A stretch of DNA of 64,000 nucleotides, from the NCBI RefSeq assembly GCF_008386575.1, contig NZ_VUOA01000018.1, positions 62,001-126,000 on the forward strand, read 5' to 3'. The stretch's first letter is position 1, and the number at the start of each line of letters is the position of its first letter. Under the pieces are notes generated by a model. It ran no database searches and was not told the origin of the DNA. It worked only from the letters and a program-made list of their open reading frames with translations. This DNA comes from Salinarimonas soli. Its GTDB lineage: Bacteria; Pseudomonadota; Alphaproteobacteria; Rhizobiales; Beijerinckiaceae. Shown here one piece after another: positions 14,244 through 22,005 of the stretch. A program made the position numbers and the translations under genes.

Positions 14244-14511
14244 GTCCGTTCTCCGGTTTGATACGCCCCCGGCTTCTTAGCTTCGGCTTGATCTGGATAT
14301 TGCGTCCCTGACTGCGCTCGCGGTTCTTGCAGTAGCTGCAATACAGCCGCTGCCAGACCTGCGGGACGGTTCGGAAGCCGCGATCGTACTCGTGGCGGAT
14401 CCGCTGGCTGTTCCAGGTGCTCGCCTTCCCGCAGTCCTCGCACGTGATCGCCAGTTCGACGACCTCGGCTAGGCCAACGTCGTAACGGCTGCGCGTTGAA
14501 AAGCGTCCCAT
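14230..14511 (-). CDS. Zinc-ribbon hypothetical protein, 93 aa
   Basis: MGRFSTRSRYDVGLAEVVELAITCEDCGK... CxxC pairs CEDC (near 24-27) and CSYC (near 58-61) indicate a zinc ribbon; the C-terminus is Lys/Arg-rich. It may bind nucleic acid. It is transcribed leftwards from the region that also holds O2 and O3, so it may be controlled by CI. Confidence 0.55.
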   Translation of the reverse strand: MGRFSTRSRYDVGLAEVVELAITCEDCGKASTWNSQRIRHEYDRGFRTVPQVWQRLYCSYCKNRERSQGRNIQIKPKLRSRGRIKPENGHGQE

Positions 14512-14580
14512 CGGTCACCCGATTTGTTCTCCATTCGTTCTAGGCTGCCGATTCGAATAGCGTGTGTCGAGAGAAAAATT

Positions 14581-14599
14581 CTATCCACAGTTATCCACA
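14581..14599. promoter_or_regulatory. Two DnaA-box sequences
   Basis: CTATCCACA (14581-14589) and TTATCCACA (14591-14599) lie in tandem with a 10-bp repeat distance. The second is the exact high-affinity DnaA box; the first differs at one base. They sit 22 bases before O2 in the control region of the rightward operon, after a short A-rich run. They could serve as an element origin or as DnaA control of the early promoter. Confidence 0.7.
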
Positions 14600-14620
14600 G
14601 GCTTCGGGCGCAACGCTCTA

Positions 14621-14635
14621 ATCAGATTTTGCTGA
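14621..14635. promoter_or_regulatory. Operator O2
   Basis: ATCAGATTTTGCTGA, exact copy of O1 and O3. It lies upstream of the rightward -35 box, 29 bp from O3 start to start, close to three helical turns, so cooperative repressor binding is possible. Confidence 0.8.
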
Positions 14636-14643
14636 GACACAGA

Positions 14644-14672
14644 TTGACAATCAGATTTTGCTGACACAATCT
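14644..14672 (+). promoter_or_regulatory. Rightward early promoter PR with operator O3 (14650-14664)
   Basis: TTGACA at 14644-14649 is a perfect -35. The operator ATCAGATTTTGCTGA starts with the next base. A CACAAT -10 (14665-14670) follows at 15-bp spacing. A repressor bound to O3 would cover the spacer and block transcription of the 14692-22678 operon. Confidence 0.7.
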
Positions 14673-14691
14673 GAGGACATCCCGAACACGG

Positions 14692-15045
14692 ATGGCCGAC
14701 ATGCCCCTCCAGAGCCCGCCCACCACCTTCCCCGACGTGTCCGACCTGCCGGTGTTCTTCGAGAGCGCCCGCGATCCCGACACCCGCCAGCTCGCGATCT
14801 ACCGTGACGCTGCGATCCGCGAGTTCGACTTCGCCCTGGGCGAGGTCGAGCGCGAGATGGCCGCGCTCCGCCGCGCCGTCCAGGCCCGCGCCGCCGGCGA
14901 CCTGACCGCGGCCCGCTACGCCGAGCAGGACCGCGCCGCCTACGCCCGCAAGGCCAAGGGCAACCAGATGATGGTGGCGTACTGGCGCGAGCAGATCGCG
15001 ACGAAGCGCGCCGCCATGGCTCTCGCCCGGAGGATCGCGGCGTGA
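14692..15045 (+). CDS. Hypothetical phage protein, first gene of rightward operon, 117 aa
   Basis: MADMPLQSPPTTFPDVSDLP..., then a long Ala/Arg/Glu helix (EFDFALGEVEREMAALRRAVQARAAG, AARYAEQDRAAYARKAKG). Probably a helical coiled-coil protein; no family known. As first gene after the repressed promoter it is an early gene. Stop overlaps the GTG start of the next gene. Confidence 0.55.
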   Translation: MADMPLQSPPTTFPDVSDLPVFFESARDPDTRQLAIYRDAAIREFDFALGEVEREMAALRRAVQARAAGDLTAARYAEQDRAAYARKAKGNQMMVAYWREQIATKRAAMALARRIAA

Positions 15046-15278
15046 CGCGGCTCTCCATCGCCCTTTCCGAGGACCTGCAGCGCCTCTCCACCCTGCTCGC
15101 CGGCGCGGAGGCTCGCGCCGATGCGGTTCGCGCGCACCTGCTCGGCCAGTACGGCGAGGGTTCCGAGGCGGCCTACCAGACCTGCCGCGCTCTCTCCGGA
15201 GACGTCGCGTTCGCCCGCTCGGAGCTGAACCGCATCCTCGTGGCGGCCGGCGTGGTCCGTGTCGAGGAGGCCGCGTGA
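15042..15278 (+). CDS. Hypothetical phage protein, 78 aa
   Basis: GTG start overlapping the previous stop (GTGA). Helical throughout (LSEDLQRLSTLLAGAEARADAVRAHLLGQYG). No recognisable family. The next gene starts in a further overlap at 15275-15278. Confidence 0.5.
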   Translation: MTRLSIALSEDLQRLSTLLAGAEARADAVRAHLLGQYGEGSEAAYQTCRALSGDVAFARSELNRILVAAGVVRVEEAA

Positions 15279-15655
15279 TGGTCATCCTAACCGCCCACTC
15301 CCGCCGGCGCTTCCCAGCCGAGGTGCTCGTTGCGGACCACGGCGCCTGCTCATTTTCACGCTTCGGGGCAACCCTGGTCCTGCCGCAGGACGTGTTCAGG
15401 ATCGTCGTCGCGCTTGCCGCCGCGGCTCCAGCACTCGTCAGCTACGACGAGATCATCGACGCGGTCTACGCGGACTGCCCCGATGGCGGCCCGCTCGCTC
15501 CACGTGCCAACCTGAAGCGGTGGCTCAAGCGCTGGCGCGATCCGCTCGTCATCCTCGGCATCGAGATCGCGACAGTCTTCGGCCGAGGGCTGGTCTGCAC
15601 CGTGAGCAGCTCCGCGCCGGACAAGGCTTGGACGGACTGGAGGGCGGCAGCATGA
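15278..15655 (+). CDS. Winged-helix-like phage protein, 125 aa
   Basis: MVILTAHSRRRFPAEVLVADHG. The stretch PQDVFRIVVALAAAAPALVSYDEIIDAVY...RANLKRWLKRW followed by IATVFGRGLVC resembles an OmpR-type winged helix (recognition helix plus wing ending GRGL). DNA binding is therefore likely but unproven. A GTG at 15275 would add one residue. Confidence 0.5.
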   Translation: MVILTAHSRRRFPAEVLVADHGACSFSRFGATLVLPQDVFRIVVALAAAAPALVSYDEIIDAVYADCPDGGPLAPRANLKRWLKRWRDPLVILGIEIATVFGRGLVCTVSSSAPDKAWTDWRAAA

Positions 15656-15870
15656 GGGCCCGCCCCGCCCGCCGCACGGTCGCCCCGCGCATCGTCGCGA
15701 CGGTCTACGTCACCCCCGCGCTCCCCGGCTTCGGCCGGCGCCACGTCCCGATGCGCGACGGCTTCGCCCAGCTCTCAGCCGTCCTAGCCGCTGCGCTGAT
15801 GGCGCGCCAGACCACGCGCCCCGGGTTCCTGGAGCTGATCGACACCCTGCTCTGGGAGGAGATCCGGTGA
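15652..15870 (+). CDS. Hypothetical phage protein, 72 aa
   Basis: MRARPARRTVAPRIVATVYVTPALPGFGRRHVPMRDGFAQL... A basic start, then a strand and two helices. ATGA overlap with the upstream gene and GTGA overlap with the next gene mark it as coupled. Function unknown. Confidence 0.45.
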   Translation: MRARPARRTVAPRIVATVYVTPALPGFGRRHVPMRDGFAQLSAVLAAALMARQTTRPGFLELIDTLLWEEIR

Positions 15871-16073
15871 GCACCGCCCTGCCCCTCGCCGGCCTCGTCG
15901 CCTCGCTCCTAATCGGCGCCGTCCTGGTGCTGCACCTGCGCTCGACCCGGGGCCGCCCGGTCCGCCGCTTCGGCGAGGCTGCGAACGACGACGAAGCCGA
16001 TCCCTGGATCCCGCTCGGCGACGCCGCTCGCCGGGCCGTCCCGCCCTCCCCTCGCCCAGACGCCGCGGAGTAG
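15867..16073 (+). CDS. Small membrane protein, 68 aa
   Basis: GTG start. ALPLAGLVASLLIGAVLVLHL is a clear N-terminal transmembrane helix, followed by a soluble charged tail. Small anchored protein of unknown role just before the recombination genes. Confidence 0.5.
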   Translation: MSTALPLAGLVASLLIGAVLVLHLRSTRGRPVRRFGEAANDDEADPWIPLGDAARRAVPPSPRPDAAE

Positions 16074-16075
16074 CC

Positions 16076-16999
16076 ATGCCGTTCGAAGCCCATCCCGTCA
16101 CCGACCGCGCCTCGTGGCTCGCGATGCGCCAGGCCGACGTCACCGCGAGCGTCGCCGGCGCGCTGCTCGGGGTTCACGAGTACGAGACACCCTACTCGCT
16201 GTGGGCCCGCAAGACCGGCCAGCTCGACGAGGACGCCGAGGAGAGCCCGGCGATGCGCCGCGGCCGCCTCCTGGAGCCCGTCGCGCTCCAGCTCCTCGCC
16301 GAGGAGCGCCCGGACTGGAGCCTCGAGCCGGGCCGCGCCTACTTCCGCGATCCGGCCGAACGGCTCGGCGCCACGCCCGACGCCTTCGCGGCCTGCCCCA
16401 GGCGGGGCCGCGGCATCGTCCAGGTCAAATCGGTCGAGTCGATGATCTTCCGCCAGAAGTGGCGCGACGGCGAGACCGGCATCGTCGAGCCCCCGCTCTG
16501 GATCGCGGTGCAGGCCATCGTCGAGGCCTACCTCACCGGGGCGGACTGGGCCTGCGTCGCGGCCCTCGTCGTGGGTCACGGCCTTGACCTCGAGGTTGTC
16601 GACGTGCCGGTCCACTCCGGCGTCGTCGAGCGGGTCCGCGACGCGACCCGCGCGTTCTGGGACCTCGTCGAGAGCGGCGAGGCGCCCTCCCCCGACTACG
16701 CCCGGGACGGCGCAACGATCGCGCGCATGTTCCAGGCCGACCAAGGCACCGAGGTCGACCTCTCCGACGACAACCACCTGCCCGTGCTCCTGCAGGAGCG
16801 CGCCGCGCTCAAGGCCGGGATCAAGGCCTCCGAGGAGCGCTGCTCCGAGATCGAGGCCGAGTTCAAGGCAAAGCTCGGGCTCAACGCCGTCGGCCACCTC
16901 GCCGGCGGGACCACCGTCACCTGGAAGACGCAGCACCGGCGCGGCTACTCCGTCGAGCCGACGTCGTTCCGGGTCCTCCGCTTCCCCCGCGCCGCCTGA
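16076..16999 (+). CDS. YqaJ-family viral exonuclease
   Basis: 307 aa. Nuclease core in residues 1-200: VTAS early, GRLLEPVAL (Glu), a lambda-exonuclease-like GATPDAF (metal-binding Asp), then VQVKSV (Lys) and a Gln helix (WIAVQAIVEAYL). The C-terminal ~80 residues are helical (LLQERAALKAGIKASEERC). The enzyme resects double-stranded ends 5' to 3' to feed a single-strand annealing protein; RecT lies two genes downstream. GGAG lies before the ATG. Confidence 0.9.
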   Translation: MPFEAHPVTDRASWLAMRQADVTASVAGALLGVHEYETPYSLWARKTGQLDEDAEESPAMRRGRLLEPVALQLLAEERPDWSLEPGRAYFRDPAERLGATPDAFAACPRRGRGIVQVKSVESMIFRQKWRDGETGIVEPPLWIAVQAIVEAYLTGADWACVAALVVGHGLDLEVVDVPVHSGVVERVRDATRAFWDLVESGEAPSPDYARDGATIARMFQADQGTEVDLSDDNHLPVLLQERAALKAGIKASEERCSEIEAEFKAKLGLNAVGHLAGGTTVTWKTQHRRGYSVEPTSFRVLRFPRAA

Positions 17000-17016
17000 C
17001 CTGAGGATCGCCCGCT

Positions 17017-17790
17017 ATGAACGTTGCCGTCGCCGTGGCCACGATTGGCCACAACAATCCCCCGCCGCTCGGCCATGCCGAGATCCTCGCGGAGCGCCAT
17101 GCCGATGTCCGTCGGGACGTCGAGGCTGTCGCGGCCCGCGCCACCGCAGCCCCGCGCGCCATCAAGACCGAGGCCGACCTCGACGCGATCGGCACGCTGG
17201 TCAAGGACATCGGCGCCCTGGTCCGCCGCATCGACACAAGGCGGACCACAGAGAAGGCGCCTCACCTCCAGGCCGGACGCGAGGTCGACGCGTTCTTCGG
17301 CGTGTTCACCGATCGCCTGGAGAAGATCCGCGAGACGTTCCAGGCCATCGCCGACGATCACGCCCGCAAGAAGGCGGCAGAGGAGCGCGCCGCCCGCGAG
17401 GCCGAGGCGCGCCGGGCCGAGGCGGAGGCCGAACGCCAGCGTGAGATTGCGCGCCGCGCAGAAGAAGCGAACCGCCTCAAGACGGCCGAGAAGCACGACG
17501 CCCGGGCCGAGGTCGCCGCCGACCAGGCCGCCCAGGCCACCGCTGCTGCGCAGGCCGGCGCGGCCGACCTGATCCGGACCCGCACCGCCTCGGGCACGCT
17601 CGCCACGGGGCGCACCGAGTGGACCTTCGAGATCACCGACTTCGCCGCGATCCCGCTCGAGGTGCTGCGCGCCTACCTGCCCCGCGCCGAGATCGAGAAG
17701 GCGATCCGCGCCCACGTGCGGGTCAACAAGGGCGCCATGCCGATCCCAGGCGTCCGCATCTTCGAGGACGTACGCGCCTCGTTCCGTTGA
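17017..17790 (+). CDS. Coiled-coil phage protein between YqaJ and RecT, 257 aa
   Basis: The N-terminus has IGHNNPPPL. The middle (about 110-185) is a long charged Ala/Glu/Arg coiled coil (DDHARKKAAEERAAREAEARR). The C-terminal 60 residues (LEVLRAYLPRAEIEKAIRAHVRVNKG, IPGVRIFEDV) are well conserved in my memory of phage proteins that sit beside RecT/exonuclease pairs. It may bridge or regulate them; that is inference from position. Confidence 0.7.
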   Translation: MNVAVAVATIGHNNPPPLGHAEILAERHADVRRDVEAVAARATAAPRAIKTEADLDAIGTLVKDIGALVRRIDTRRTTEKAPHLQAGREVDAFFGVFTDRLEKIRETFQAIADDHARKKAAEERAAREAEARRAEAEAERQREIARRAEEANRLKTAEKHDARAEVAADQAAQATAAAQAGAADLIRTRTASGTLATGRTEWTFEITDFAAIPLEVLRAYLPRAEIEKAIRAHVRVNKGAMPIPGVRIFEDVRASFR

Positions 17791-17819
17791 TCCCGCCACG
17801 CCAGACGATAGGAGCCCCG

Positions 17820-18773
17820 ATGGCCCACGCCCTCACCCTCACCGCGACCGAGCAGCGCATCGCCGAGCGCCTCGATCCCGCCGCATCGAAGCAGATCGCG
17901 GTCTCGGACGCCGCCGGCGGCGTCGCCTTCGCCGACGTGTCCCAGGTCATGGAGTTCGCCAAGCTGATGGCGATCTCCCAGATCGCGGTCCCCAAGCACC
18001 TCCGGGGCAACCCGGGCGCCTGCGTCGCGGTCTGCGTCCAGGCGCTAGAATGGCGCATGTCGCCCTACGCGGTGGCGAACAAGAGCTACTCGGTCAACGA
18101 CCGGCTCGCCTACGAGGCGCAGCTCGTCCAGGCCGTGATCCTGCAGCGCGCCCCGATCAAGGGCCGGATCAAGACCGAGTACGATGGCCTCGGCGAGAAG
18201 CGGACCTGCCGGGTCTGGGCCGAGCTCGCGGACAGCCCGGGCGAGGTCGTGGCGTACCTCTCGCCCGCGTTCGGCACGATCCAGCCGAAGAACTCGCCGC
18301 TGTGGAAGAACGATCCGGATCAGCAGCTCCACTACTACAGCGTCCGGGCCTGGTGCCGGCGCCACTTCCCCGACGTGCTGCTCGGGGTCTACGCGAAGGA
18401 CGAGATCGACGACACCCGCCGGCCCGGCCCCGAGGGCGCCCGCGACGTCACCCCGCGCGGGCTCTCCGGCAAGCTCGACGCCCTGGGCGGGACCGCGCCC
18501 GTTCCGGACGACGACCCCGACGACGAGACCGGGACCGACGACGTGTTCGGCGCGACCGGGGATGCCGGCGACGCCTCCCAGGTCGGCGATGCCGGTGGCG
18601 GCGCTGGCGAGGACTCCGAGCCCACGATCGACCCGAAGAGCCCCGACTTCGCGAAGGGCGTGGCCGACCGGCGCGCCGGGATCAAGAAGTGTCTCAAGCC
18701 CGAGATCAAGGACGACCCGCAGCGCTTCGCGACGTGGCGGGCGGGCTTCGACTCCGTCGAGCAGGAGGGCTGA
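17820..18773 (+). CDS. recT: RecT-family single-strand DNA annealing protein
   Basis: 317 aa. The RecT core signature is present: VMEFAKLMAISQIAVPKHLRGNPGACVAVCVQALEW, then MSPYAVANKSY.VNDRLAYEAQLVQAVI, and a Trp/Tyr-rich HYYSVRAWCRRHFP. An acidic Asp/Gly linker (about 225-270) leads to a short C-terminal domain (FAKGVADRRAGI...FATWRAGF). It anneals complementary strands after YqaJ resection. ATG at 17820. An apparent extension to 17619 is out-of-frame overlap with the previous gene. Confidence 0.92.
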   Translation: MAHALTLTATEQRIAERLDPAASKQIAVSDAAGGVAFADVSQVMEFAKLMAISQIAVPKHLRGNPGACVAVCVQALEWRMSPYAVANKSYSVNDRLAYEAQLVQAVILQRAPIKGRIKTEYDGLGEKRTCRVWAELADSPGEVVAYLSPAFGTIQPKNSPLWKNDPDQQLHYYSVRAWCRRHFPDVLLGVYAKDEIDDTRRPGPEGARDVTPRGLSGKLDALGGTAPVPDDDPDDETGTDDVFGATGDAGDASQVGDAGGGAGEDSEPTIDPKSPDFAKGVADRRAGIKKCLKPEIKDDPQRFATWRAGFDSVEQEG

Positions 18774-18776
18774 GCC

Positions 18777-19304
18777 ATGGGTCGCAAGGTTCGCCGCGTA
18801 CCTGCCGATTGGCGGCACCCAATGGCGTTCAACGAGTACCGCCAGTCCATGACTTACGTCCCGCTTCTCGACGGCGACTGCGTCCGGGATGCCGCCGAGT
18901 GGGACGAGGGCTTCGCGAACTGGCGAGCAGGGCTCGTCCGCTCATACGAGGACGGCCCGGCCTGGGTCGCGAGGGATCCCGAGAGGCACGCCGGCCGGTA
19001 CTCGGACTGGGCGGGCACACGCCCCTCACCAGACGACTACATGCCGGACTGGCCGGCCGAGCAGCGCACGCACCTCATGATGTACGAGGACACGACGGAG
19101 GGCACGCCGATCTCGCCCGCCTTCGCGACAGCGGAAGAGCTGGCGCGCTGGCTCGCCGACAACGACGCGAGCGCCTTCGGCGGCTTCACCGCGACCTACG
19201 AGGAATGGCTGCACGTCGCCCGCCAGGGCTCAGCGCCGAGCATGGTCGTCACCCCCAGCGGAATCACGAGCGGCGTCGCGTTCGTCGCCCAGACGGAGGG
19301 CTGA
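18777..19304 (+). CDS. Hypothetical phage protein, 175 aa
   Basis: MGRKVRRVPADWRHP at the start is typical of a phage family I recall (MGRKV.RVP.D). Many aromatic and acidic residues follow (WAGTRPSPDDYMPDWP, FATAEELARWLADND). No function known. Lies between recT and a DEDD exonuclease, spaced 3 bases from each. Confidence 0.6.
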   Translation: MGRKVRRVPADWRHPMAFNEYRQSMTYVPLLDGDCVRDAAEWDEGFANWRAGLVRSYEDGPAWVARDPERHAGRYSDWAGTRPSPDDYMPDWPAEQRTHLMMYEDTTEGTPISPAFATAEELARWLADNDASAFGGFTATYEEWLHVARQGSAPSMVVTPSGITSGVAFVAQTEG

Positions 19305-19307
19305 GCC

Positions 19308-20078
19308 ATGCTGATCAGGATCGTGGATCTGGAGACCACCGGGTTCACCCCGCCCGAGGCCGCCGTCGTCGAGGTGGGGTGGTGCGACCTCGTCGCGACC
19401 GGCACGAACCTCCTCGACGAGCCCGCCGGCTGGGAGATCGGGCGCCCCGACGGTGTGCTGGTCAATCCCGGCCGGCCGATCCCGCCGGAGACCTCGGCGA
19501 TCCACCACATCATCGACGAGGACGTGCGCGACGCGGCGTCCTGGTCGGAGGCGGTCAGCCTCCTCCGGCAGCCGCCCTCGGCCGTGCCCATCGCCGTCTT
19601 CGCGGCCCACAACGCGAAGTTCGAGCGGCAATGGCTCACCGACGACGTGATGGGTGGACTGCCCTTCATCTGCACCTATAAGGCCGCGCTCCGGCTCTGG
19701 CCCGACGCGCCGGTCCATTCGAACCAGGGCCTCCGGTACTGGCGCAACCCCGCCGGCATCGACCGTCTCCAGGCCATGGTGACCCATCGCGCCGGGCCCG
19801 ACGCCTACGTCACCGCCTTCCTGCTGCGCGAGCTCCTCGCCGAGGCCTCGATCGAGCAGCTCGTCACTTGGAGCACCGAGCCGGCGCTCCTCGCGAAGTG
19901 CCACATCGGCTCGTGGCGCGGCCGGCGCTGGTCCGAGATCGACGAGGTCAGCTTCCTGAACTGGATCCTGAACCGCGACTTCGACGAGGACGTCATGCAC
20001 ACCGCCCGGTTCTACCGCGACAAGCTGCGGGAGCAGGCGCGTCAGACCGTCCTCGCCGACGACGATGGGGATTTCTGA
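19308..20078 (+). CDS. DEDD-family 3'-5' exonuclease (ExoX/DnaQ-like)
   Basis: 256 aa. Exo I motif DLETTG (7-12), Exo II HNAKFE (near 104-109) and Exo III HRAGPDAY (near 165) give the four acidic residues and the His of the DEDDh group. The last 60 residues (HIGSWRGRRWSEIDEVSFLNWILNRDFDED) match the C-terminal tail often fused to ExoX-like proteins. Probably trims 3' ends during phage recombination or degrades DNA for recycling. Confidence 0.88.
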   Translation: MLIRIVDLETTGFTPPEAAVVEVGWCDLVATGTNLLDEPAGWEIGRPDGVLVNPGRPIPPETSAIHHIIDEDVRDAASWSEAVSLLRQPPSAVPIAVFAAHNAKFERQWLTDDVMGGLPFICTYKAALRLWPDAPVHSNQGLRYWRNPAGIDRLQAMVTHRAGPDAYVTAFLLRELLAEASIEQLVTWSTEPALLAKCHIGSWRGRRWSEIDEVSFLNWILNRDFDEDVMHTARFYRDKLREQARQTVLADDDGDF

Positions 20079-20302
20079 TGCCCGGCACCAACGACATCGG
20101 CCTGCGCATGGCCCGGGGACGGGGCCAGCCCTCCCCGGCGCCTGAGCCCCGCGACGAGCCGCCCGCGCGGCCCGTCCACATTCCGCCGGCGCGGATCTCG
20201 CTCGCGCCCTGCCCGTTCGGGCGCGGCCCGATGAGCTACGACCCGGTGAAGGGCGAGACCTTCGCCGCCGGCGAGGTGGTCAGCACGAGGGCACGGTCGT
20301 GA
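20078..20302 (+). CDS. Small Pro-rich hypothetical protein, 74 aa
   Basis: MPGTNDIGLRMARGRGQ..., then many Pro/Arg (PAPEPRDEPPARPVHIPPARISLAPCPFGRG). Likely disordered. Starts on the last base of the exonuclease stop (TGATG) and overlaps the DUF3268 gene by four bases. Confidence 0.4.
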   Translation: MPGTNDIGLRMARGRGQPSPAPEPRDEPPARPVHIPPARISLAPCPFGRGPMSYDPVKGETFAAGEVVSTRARS

Positions 20303-20823
20303 CCATCGCCCCGATCTGCCGAACCTGTAACCAAGCCGCCCGTCTCACCACGAAAGCCGAGATCTACCCGAACCGGCCCGACCTCGCCGAGAAGGCGATC
20401 TGGATCTGCGAGGGGTGCGGCGCTCGCGTGGGCTGTCACCCCGGGACCACGACCGCGCTCGGCTTTCCGGCCGGGCCCGAGTTGCGCGCAGCGCGGGGGC
20501 TTCTCCACGACCAGCTCATCGATCCGCTGTGGCGCAACGCTTGGCGCGAGCCCTGCTACGCCGCCGCGCCCCGGAGCGCCGGCGAGGCCGACCGCGCGAA
20601 GGGGAAGCACCGGCGCGTCTGCATCAATCGCGCCGCCCGGAGCCGAGTCTATGCCTTCCTGGCGGATCGCCTCGGGATCCCTGGCGCCGAGTGCCACACG
20701 GGCATGTTCGACCTGGAGCGCTGCCGCGCGGCGTGGCGAGCGCTGCGGGGCGTAACGTACCGGGAAATCCGCGTTTGGGCGCAGGAACGAGAGGCGGCCG
20801 AGCGCGAGAGGAGGGCCGCATGA
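20299..20823 (+). CDS. DUF3268 zinc-finger-containing protein
   Basis: 174 aa, GTG start. Cys pairs CRTC (near 7-10) and CEGC (near 37-40), then VGCHPGTTTALGFPAG, LRAARGLLHDQLIDPLW and a C-terminal RVYAFLADRLGI...CHTGMFDLERC match the DUF3268 'zinc-finger-containing' family. No biochemical role is established. It overlaps the radical-SAM gene start by four bases. Confidence 0.75.
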   Translation: MTIAPICRTCNQAARLTTKAEIYPNRPDLAEKAIWICEGCGARVGCHPGTTTALGFPAGPELRAARGLLHDQLIDPLWRNAWREPCYAAAPRSAGEADRAKGKHRRVCINRAARSRVYAFLADRLGIPGAECHTGMFDLERCRAAWRALRGVTYREIRVWAQEREAAERERRAA

Positions 20824-21665
20824 CGGGGCAACGGATCATCCGTGTGTTCCCGCGCAAGACCAAGGCGTCCCCTGACGACGCTCTGGCCTATTTCGGGCCG
20901 CCCGACCTGTTCGCCGAGGCCGACGAGGTGCACGTCAGCGTCACGTTCACGGCGGACAAGGCAATTGCCGAGCGCCTCGCCGAGCAGTGGCGCTACGTCG
21001 CCCCGGTGAAAGTCGGCGGCGTGGCCTATGGCGACACCAGCCTGGAGTTCGTCCCGGGCCGCTACATCAAGCCCGGCTACACGATCACGTCTCGGGGCTG
21101 CCCGCGGCGGTGCTGGTTCTGCGGCGTGTGGAAGAAGTGGCCCACGCCGAACCTGCTGCCGATCCACGAAGGCTGGAACGTCCTCGACGACAACCTCCTC
21201 GCCTGCCCGCGCCCGCACGTCGAGGCCGTGTTCGACATGCTGCACCGGCAGAACCGTCGCATCGAGTTCACGGGCGGGCTCGAAGCGCTCGCGCTCCAGG
21301 ACTACCAGGTCGACCTGCTCGCAAGCCTGCGGCCGCGCCCCAATATGTTCTTCGCCTACGACCCGGGCGACGCCTTCGAGACCTTGGAGAGCGCGGCGCG
21401 GCGCCTGCTCGACGCCGGTTTCACCGAGGCGTCCCACCGGATGCGGGTCTACGTCCTGATCGGCTATCCGAAGGACTCCTTTGATCTCGCAGAGGCGCGG
21501 CTGCGGCAGATGCAGTCCATCGGCTTCACGCCCATGGCGATGCTCTGGCAGCCCGAGACGCCGTCCCAGGAGAAGCATCGTCCGGAGCCCGCCTGGAGGA
21601 CGTTCCAGCGCCGCTGGGCCCGGCCCGCGATCATCCACGCTCGTGATCAGAGGAGCGCAGCATGA
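20820..21665 (+). CDS. Radical-SAM-like protein encoded by the element
   Basis: 281 aa. Cys94, Cys98 and Cys101 in SRGCPRRCWFCGV give the CX3CX2C motif that binds a [4Fe-4S] cluster and SAM. A TIM-barrel-like run follows (IEFTGGLEALALQDYQVDLLASL, MFFAYDPGD, YVLIGYPKDSF, MLWQPETPSQEK). The first ~85 residues (YFGPPDLFAEADEVHVSV) are a separate N-terminal domain. Substrate is unknown. Context (DUF3268 before, ASCH protein shortly after, MT-A70 in the other operon) suggests nucleic-acid or nucleotide modification, as inference only. Confidence 0.8.
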   Translation: MTGQRIIRVFPRKTKASPDDALAYFGPPDLFAEADEVHVSVTFTADKAIAERLAEQWRYVAPVKVGGVAYGDTSLEFVPGRYIKPGYTITSRGCPRRCWFCGVWKKWPTPNLLPIHEGWNVLDDNLLACPRPHVEAVFDMLHRQNRRIEFTGGLEALALQDYQVDLLASLRPRPNMFFAYDPGDAFETLESAARRLLDAGFTEASHRMRVYVLIGYPKDSFDLAEARLRQMQSIGFTPMAMLWQPETPSQEKHRPEPAWRTFQRRWARPAIIHARDQRSAA

Positions 21666-21898
21666 CCTCCCGTCCCCGCGCCTTCACCGATGCCGAGTGG
21701 GCCGAGATCCGGAAGCTCGCCCCCACCCACACCTCGGAGCAGGTGCACAAGAAAATGCCGGGCCTCGGGGTGTCGCTGCGCGTGTTCCGCTCGCGCTGCT
21801 CCAACCAGATCCCCGCCGTCCGGTTCTTCCGCGCAAGCGCGCACGCCGGCACGTCGGGCCTCTCGGTGCCGAGGAAGAAGCGGGGAGCAAAGCCGTGA
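21662..21898 (+). CDS. Small helical, possibly DNA-binding protein, 78 aa
   Basis: MTSRPRAFTDAEWAEIRKLAPTHTSEQVHKKM. The pattern of helix, turn and helix with a basic tail (SVPRKKRGAKP) suggests a Myb/HTH-like binder. No family is certain. Overlaps the radical-SAM gene by four bases and the next small ORF by four. Confidence 0.45.
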   Translation: MTSRPRAFTDAEWAEIRKLAPTHTSEQVHKKMPGLGVSLRVFRSRCSNQIPAVRFFRASAHAGTSGLSVPRKKRGAKP

Positions 21899-22005
21899 AC
21901 CACCCGATCCTAGACGCCGCTCTCGAGGCCGACATTGCTATCCTCGGGAAGAAGGGGACGTGTGTGACGTGCCAGTCGTGCGGCAGCAATGCGGGGTGCG
22001 GGTGA
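21895..22005 (+). CDS. Tiny Cys-rich ORF, 36 aa
   Basis: GTG start overlapping the preceding stop. The C-terminus has four cysteines (CVTCQSCGSNAGC), enough for a minimal zinc site. It ends in a TGATG overlap with the ASCH gene. Its reality rests on coupling and the Cys pattern. Confidence 0.4.
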   Translation: MNHPILDAALEADIAILGKKGTCVTCQSCGSNAGCG

